This document shows positions 61,370 through 64,000 of a DNA stretch of 64,000 nt, piece by piece (the stretch's first letter is position 1; every line of letters starts with the position of its first letter). The notes below the pieces were generated by a model, which saw only the letters and a program-made list of their open reading frames with translations, was not told where the DNA came from and did not search any database. The DNA is from Chitinophaga sp. YR627 (GTDB lineage: Bacteria > Bacteroidota > Bacteroidia > Chitinophagales > Chitinophagaceae). The DNA lies in the NCBI RefSeq assembly GCF_900114995.1, contig NZ_FOUX01000002.1:310001-374000 (forward strand), given 5' to 3'. The position numbers were made by a program, and so were the translations under genes.

Positions 61370-61400
61370 AACCCCGGACCGAATAAATCGGTCCGGGGTT
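61370..61400 (-). terminator. Terminator of the esterase gene
   Basis: 13-bp arms (61370-61382 and 61388-61400, core CCCCGGACCGA) with a 5-base loop. On the minus strand a T-run follows, 22 bp past the esterase stop. Confidence 0.88.
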
Positions 61401-61421
61401 CGGTATATAAAAAATGAAATA

Positions 61422-62297
61422 CTACTTCGCAGCCGCTGTTGCAGGTGTCAGGATGTGGCTATCCGTCATCCAGTTGGTCAGCAGTGAGGGCCATGCTTTA
61501 ATAGATTGCAGATTGGAACGGTAGCCCATATTGAAGGCATGATTCCCATTAGCAAAAATATGCGCCTCTACCGGCACTTTTGCCTGGCGGTAACGCTCCA
61601 GTAGCTGCACGATCGGTACGGAGCAGCATTCGTCATCATTCGCGGCTATGAGAAACGCTTTAGGGGCATCTGAAGGCACTTTTTCGGGAATTCCCAGCGG
61701 ACCAGGGTAAACCAGTATCTGGAAATCAGGTTTACCATTCAGGCGGTCGATCGGGTCTTTGGCAGCCGGATCACCATATCCGGGCGTATAGGCTACCTGG
61801 GATACCACTTCTCCACCGGCAGAAAAGCCCCAGATGCCTACCCTGTTGGTATCGATATTCCATTCCGTCGCATGACTCCGTACAAAGCGCATGGCCCTGT
61901 AGGCATCCTGACGGATCTCCTTTTCCAATGTGTAGGGAGAATTCTCCTCCCGGAACAGGCGGTATTTCAGGATGATCGCCGCTACGCCTATACTGTTCAG
62001 GAAACGGGCAGGCGCCAGTCCTTCGGAGGTATATACCAGCAAACGGAAGCCTCCACCGGGACAGATAACGACAGCTGCGCCGGTTGCTTTTTCCTTTGGC
62101 GGAAGATAAATAGTGACTGAAGGATTGTGGATGTTCTTTACGTAGTAATCTTTGGCCTCTTCCGGCTCGTTTTTCCGGCTTTCATAACCGGGGGCACCAT
62201 TGGGCCACAAATAGAAGGTTTTGGCCGTATCCTGGGCTAAAAGCGTGGAAATTGACATCAGGCAGAACAATGTCAGTAAAACAGACCTGCGTTGCAT
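61422..62297 (-). CDS. Secreted alpha/beta-hydrolase, xylan-esterase-like
   Basis: 291 residues with a Sec signal (MQRRSVLLTLFCLMSISTLL). The oxyanion region is AAVVICPGGGFRLL, the nucleophile elbow is GFSAGG, and the histidine is in FANGNHAFNMGY. This is the BD-FAE / acetyl-esterase group (endo-1,4-beta-xylanase-like by old annotation). It would remove acetyl or other short acyl groups from sugars in the periplasm or outside. It stands alone, with its own terminator, next to a DUF4272 gene on the same strand. Confidence 0.9.
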   Translation of the reverse strand: MQRRSVLLTLFCLMSISTLLAQDTAKTFYLWPNGAPGYESRKNEPEEAKDYYVKNIHNPSVTIYLPPKEKATGAAVVICPGGGFRLLVYTSEGLAPARFLNSIGVAAIILKYRLFREENSPYTLEKEIRQDAYRAMRFVRSHATEWNIDTNRVGIWGFSAGGEVVSQVAYTPGYGDPAAKDPIDRLNGKPDFQILVYPGPLGIPEKVPSDAPKAFLIAANDDECCSVPIVQLLERYRQAKVPVEAHIFANGNHAFNMGYRSNLQSIKAWPSLLTNWMTDSHILTPATAAAK

Positions 62298-62327
62298 AGT
62301 GATTCTGGTTTACTTACAATATAGGCC

Positions 62328-62371
62328 ATACAGGCCGTATTTTCCAATACAAGGGAAGATACGGCCTGTAT
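62328..62371. terminator. Long hairpin after the DUF4272 gene, probable terminator
   Basis: 13-bp arms (62328-62340 and 62359-62371, core CAGGCCGTAT) separated by an 18-base loop. No long T-run was seen on either strand, so termination is not certain. Confidence 0.5.
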
Positions 62372-62392
62372 AAAGCTGCAAATATGCGGATA

Positions 62393-63055
62393 TTATAAAG
62401 TAGAGGTATCTGTGAGATCCCAGTCCCGCACATTCATGAAACGTCTCAGCCAGTTCAGTGCCAGATGACGTTCAAAAGAAGCAGGTACATGTACGTCTGC
62501 CGTACTTCGGCGGCCGGCAAACAGGTTATCTCTGTAGTGCGTGGTGGTCAGTTCGTAAAAGATATTTTCGTCGTAGATCTCTTCCGGATTACGGAAATAC
62601 AGGCGGTCCAGGAAATCTCCCAGTTTATCGCCCAGCGCAGGCAGACTATCAATCAGCTCACTGATCTGTTCTTCACTCAGTTCCTGACCGGGTACGGGTC
62701 TGTCCCTTACCAGATTCAGTGACCAGGCCAGTATATAAGCAGCTTCTATTCTCCAGCACAGGGCTGTCAGCGTATCATCGCTTACAATACCACCGTTCAG
62801 GTAGATCGCTTCCTTTTCGCTCACATAAGACCAGATATGCTCATTCCTGAGCCAGTTCACAATACCGAATTTCTTCGAATTGTCCTGTATAGTGTAGGCA
62901 ATTGCAAGCAAAATCATTACTCTGCACCCTACTTCCCGCGGAGTCGCAAATAGTTGGTGATCAAAATTCAGGTATTCGGGATACGCGATCTGATAATTGT
63001 TGATTCCATGTTGCGCGAGTCTCTCCTCAATTCTTGTAATTCGTGCTGCTAACAT
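62393..63055 (-). CDS. DUF4272-family protein
   Basis: 220 residues with no signal peptide. The segment ATPREVGCRVMILLAIAYTI and the Trp-rich stretch ALCWRIEAAYILAWSLNL match the DUF4272 family, whose function is unknown. The fold should be mainly helical. It starts independently of the esterase gene, with 95 bp between them containing a long hairpin. No active-site motif is seen. Confidence 0.8.
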   Translation of the reverse strand: MLAARITRIEERLAQHGINNYQIAYPEYLNFDHQLFATPREVGCRVMILLAIAYTIQDNSKKFGIVNWLRNEHIWSYVSEKEAIYLNGGIVSDDTLTALCWRIEAAYILAWSLNLVRDRPVPGQELSEEQISELIDSLPALGDKLGDFLDRLYFRNPEEIYDENIFYELTTTHYRDNLFAGRRSTADVHVPASFERHLALNWLRRFMNVRDWDLTDTSTL

Positions 63056-63170
63056 TTATCTAATTAGGCTTCTACTATATATTTATTCACAGGATATTAT
63101 GCTATAAACATACAATTCCTGCCAAGATATAACTTTTTACAGAAAGCAACCCTATTTCCTGTAAAAATTA

Positions 63171-63194
63171 CGGCAGGTGAACTGTCACCTGCCG
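63171..63194 (-). terminator. Terminator of the small charged secreted protein gene
   Basis: 10-bp perfect arms CGGCAGGTGA (63171-63180) and TCACCTGCCG (63185-63194) with loop ACTG; on the minus strand TAATTTTTAC follows. It lies 25 bp past the stop. Confidence 0.85.
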
Positions 63195-63219
63195 CTGTTT
63201 TTATAGTAAGTTCTCCTTT

Positions 63220-63468
63220 TTATCGCATCGAATCCCTTCGCTGTTTTTCCATTTTCTTTGCTCCTTTGTCTATCTTTTTCTCCGTCTTGTCCATTTTCTT
63301 ATCTGCCTTTTCGATCTCCCTGTTGGCCTTCTTTTCCTCCTTCTGTACTTTACGATGCACCTTCGTGGAATCATGTTTATAAGGTTCCTGTGCGTAGGCG
63401 CCAGCAGTCACAAACACAACAGCCAGCACAACAGCTGATGTTTTCGTTAGAAATGACCGGATGTTCAT
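63220..63468 (-). CDS. Small Lys/Glu-rich secreted protein
   Basis: 82 residues from the ATG at 63468 (a TTG start at 63477 is less likely). A Sec signal ending near AYAQ is followed by a highly charged, repetitive helix (KKANREIEKADKKMDKTEKK and further). The spacing of Lys and Glu suggests a single long helix or coiled coil. Similar small charged periplasmic proteins occur widely in Bacteroidota without known function. It has a good terminator, which supports it being a real gene. Confidence 0.75.
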   Translation of the reverse strand: MNIRSFLTKTSAVVLAVVFVTAGAYAQEPYKHDSTKVHRKVQKEEKKANREIEKADKKMDKTEKKIDKGAKKMEKQRRDSMR

Positions 63469-63596
63469 ACTGTACAAGAGCTTGTCAACCCCGCCACATA
63501 ACGATTTACATGATTACTTGGGACATTTTTTAACAACTCTTTTAACAGGCCATTCATAGCTTCTTTTGGTTCAGGACGCTATATTGCGGACCTGAT

Positions 63597-63679
63597 AGAC
63601 ATGCGGAAGCATGTCTCTTCATAACGTGAGATATGACAGCTGGATAGTCCTGTCCAGCTCTTTCTTTCAATATCTCGCG
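63597..63679. other. Structured intergenic stretch with nested hairpins
   Basis: Hairpin 1: AGACATGC (63597-63604) with GCATGTCT (63609-63616). Hairpin 2: GAGATAT (63628-63634) with ATATCTC (63670-63676) around AGCTGGA (63638-63644) and TCCAGCT (63653-63659). The 291-bp gap from 63469 to 63759 has no supported gene. It could be a small RNA or a leader for the charged-protein gene. Confidence 0.4.
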
Positions 63680-63710
63680 GATCCCCTCTCCGCCATTACA
63701 TACAATAAAA

Positions 63711-63736
63711 ATACCGGGCAGACATCCACCCGGTAT
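63711..63736 (-). terminator. Terminator of the right-edge ABC permease gene
   Basis: Arms ATACCGGG (63711-63718) and CCCGGTAT (63729-63736) with a 10-base loop; on the minus strand TTTTTATTG follows. It lies 23 bp past the stop. Confidence 0.85.
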
Positions 63737-63759
63737 CAAACATTATATCTTCCGTATAG

Positions 63760-64000
63760 TTATTCTACTTTCAGACTCTTTACAGGATCCGCCAATGCTG
63801 CTTTGATCGCCTGATAACTCACGATCATGAGCGTCAGCAGGACGGTGGAAATGCCTGTTATCAGAAATACATCCGGTCCTATATGTATTCTGTAGGCAAA
63901 ACCTGCCAGCCAGTTATTCATCGCCCACCATGCCAGGGGAAATGCGATCAGTACGGCCAGTAGTACCAGCTTCAGGAAGTCGCCGGATAATAGCACGACC
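63760..64000 (-). CDS. ABC transporter permease, MacB/FtsX family (C-terminal fragment, cut by window edge)
   Basis: The open frame runs past 64000, so only about the last 80 residues are seen. They contain two membrane helices (LKLVLLAVLIAFPLAWWAM and FLITGISTVLLTLMIV) separated by NNWLAGFAYRIHIGP, and end in ALADPVKSLKVE. This is the same C-terminus as the permease at 13612-15990 (NSWLQGFAYHINIGID; NPATSLKAE), so it is a paralogue. An internal ATG-free start near the edge is not real. Confidence 0.92.
   Translation of the reverse strand, partial: VVLLSGDFLKLVLLAVLIAFPLAWWAMNNWLAGFAYRIHIGPDVFLITGISTVLLTLMIVSYQAIKAALADPVKSLKVE

Noticed and set aside
1..64000. Insertion sequences, integrases or attachment sites
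   Set aside because: No transposase or integrase motif was seen on either strand, and no direct repeat flanking the A+T-rich ATPase pair was recognised by eye.

Overview
This window looks like a chromosomal segment of a Bacteroidota bacterium of the family Chitinophagaceae, most likely Chitinophaga or a close relative. The signs are three FecI-type ECF sigma / FecR anti-sigma sets, two complete SusC/SusD pairs, secreted enzymes built from SGNH or GxGYxYP catalytic parts plus ricin-B, crystallin-like and PA14 modules with type IX secretion (T9SS) C-terminal signals, GLPGLI and outer-membrane beta-barrel proteins, and Bacteroidota -7 promoter boxes (TAnnTTTG). No rRNA, transposase or CRISPR array was seen.

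Layout. 1-4.9 kb: a divergent FecR/ECF pair, a GH76-type lipoprotein with a ricin-B domain, and a T9SS-exported SGNH esterase. 5.0-13.6 kb: housekeeping and accessory genes (DinB-like, flavodoxin-like, a membrane protein, a propeller-HEAT-cytochrome c lipoprotein, a membrane-anchored AraC regulator, an S41 peptidase). 13.6-16.0 kb: an ABC permease of the MacB/FtsX type. 16.1-30.3 kb: one long minus-strand gene train of ten genes. It is headed by a small six-cysteine exported peptide resembling the NVEALA family and continues through a DUF4221 propeller lipoprotein, a CxxC lipoprotein, an MG2-like protein, an outer-membrane receptor, a GLPGLI protein, a signal peptidase I, an O-antigen-ligase-like TPR protein, a transglutaminase-like lipoprotein and an SDR. 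A TlpA-type thioredoxin diverges from its head. I regard this as the most novel system in the window: a candidate pathway for making, oxidising, exporting or anchoring a peptide.

33.3-33.8 kb: an array of five tRNA-like sequences, most with defective anticodon loops. 33.9-38.1 kb: an oxidative-stress island (ankyrin protein, OxyR with Cys199/Cys208, catalase KatA, second ankyrin protein). katA and both ankyrin genes share a 15-bp site ATAGAnnnnATCTAT placed exactly 62 bp upstream of a -7-like box, which defines a local OxyR regulon from sequence alone. 38.3-42.5 kb: a large GxGYxYP/PA14/ricin T9SS protein and a RibD-like reductase. 42.6-49.5 kb: SusD, SusC, FecR and FecI of one glycan or siderophore uptake locus. 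49.7-51.0 kb: an APC permease. 51.1-59.8 kb: a second uptake locus (ECF sigma, FecR, SusC, SusD), interrupted between sigma and FecR by an A+T-rich ATPase/Toprim-like gene pair that resembles a two-gene defence module. 59.9-64.0 kb: GNAT, ArsR, a 164-bp palindromic element with 11-bp iterated repeats, an esterase, DUF4272, a small charged secreted protein, and the C-terminus of another ABC permease.
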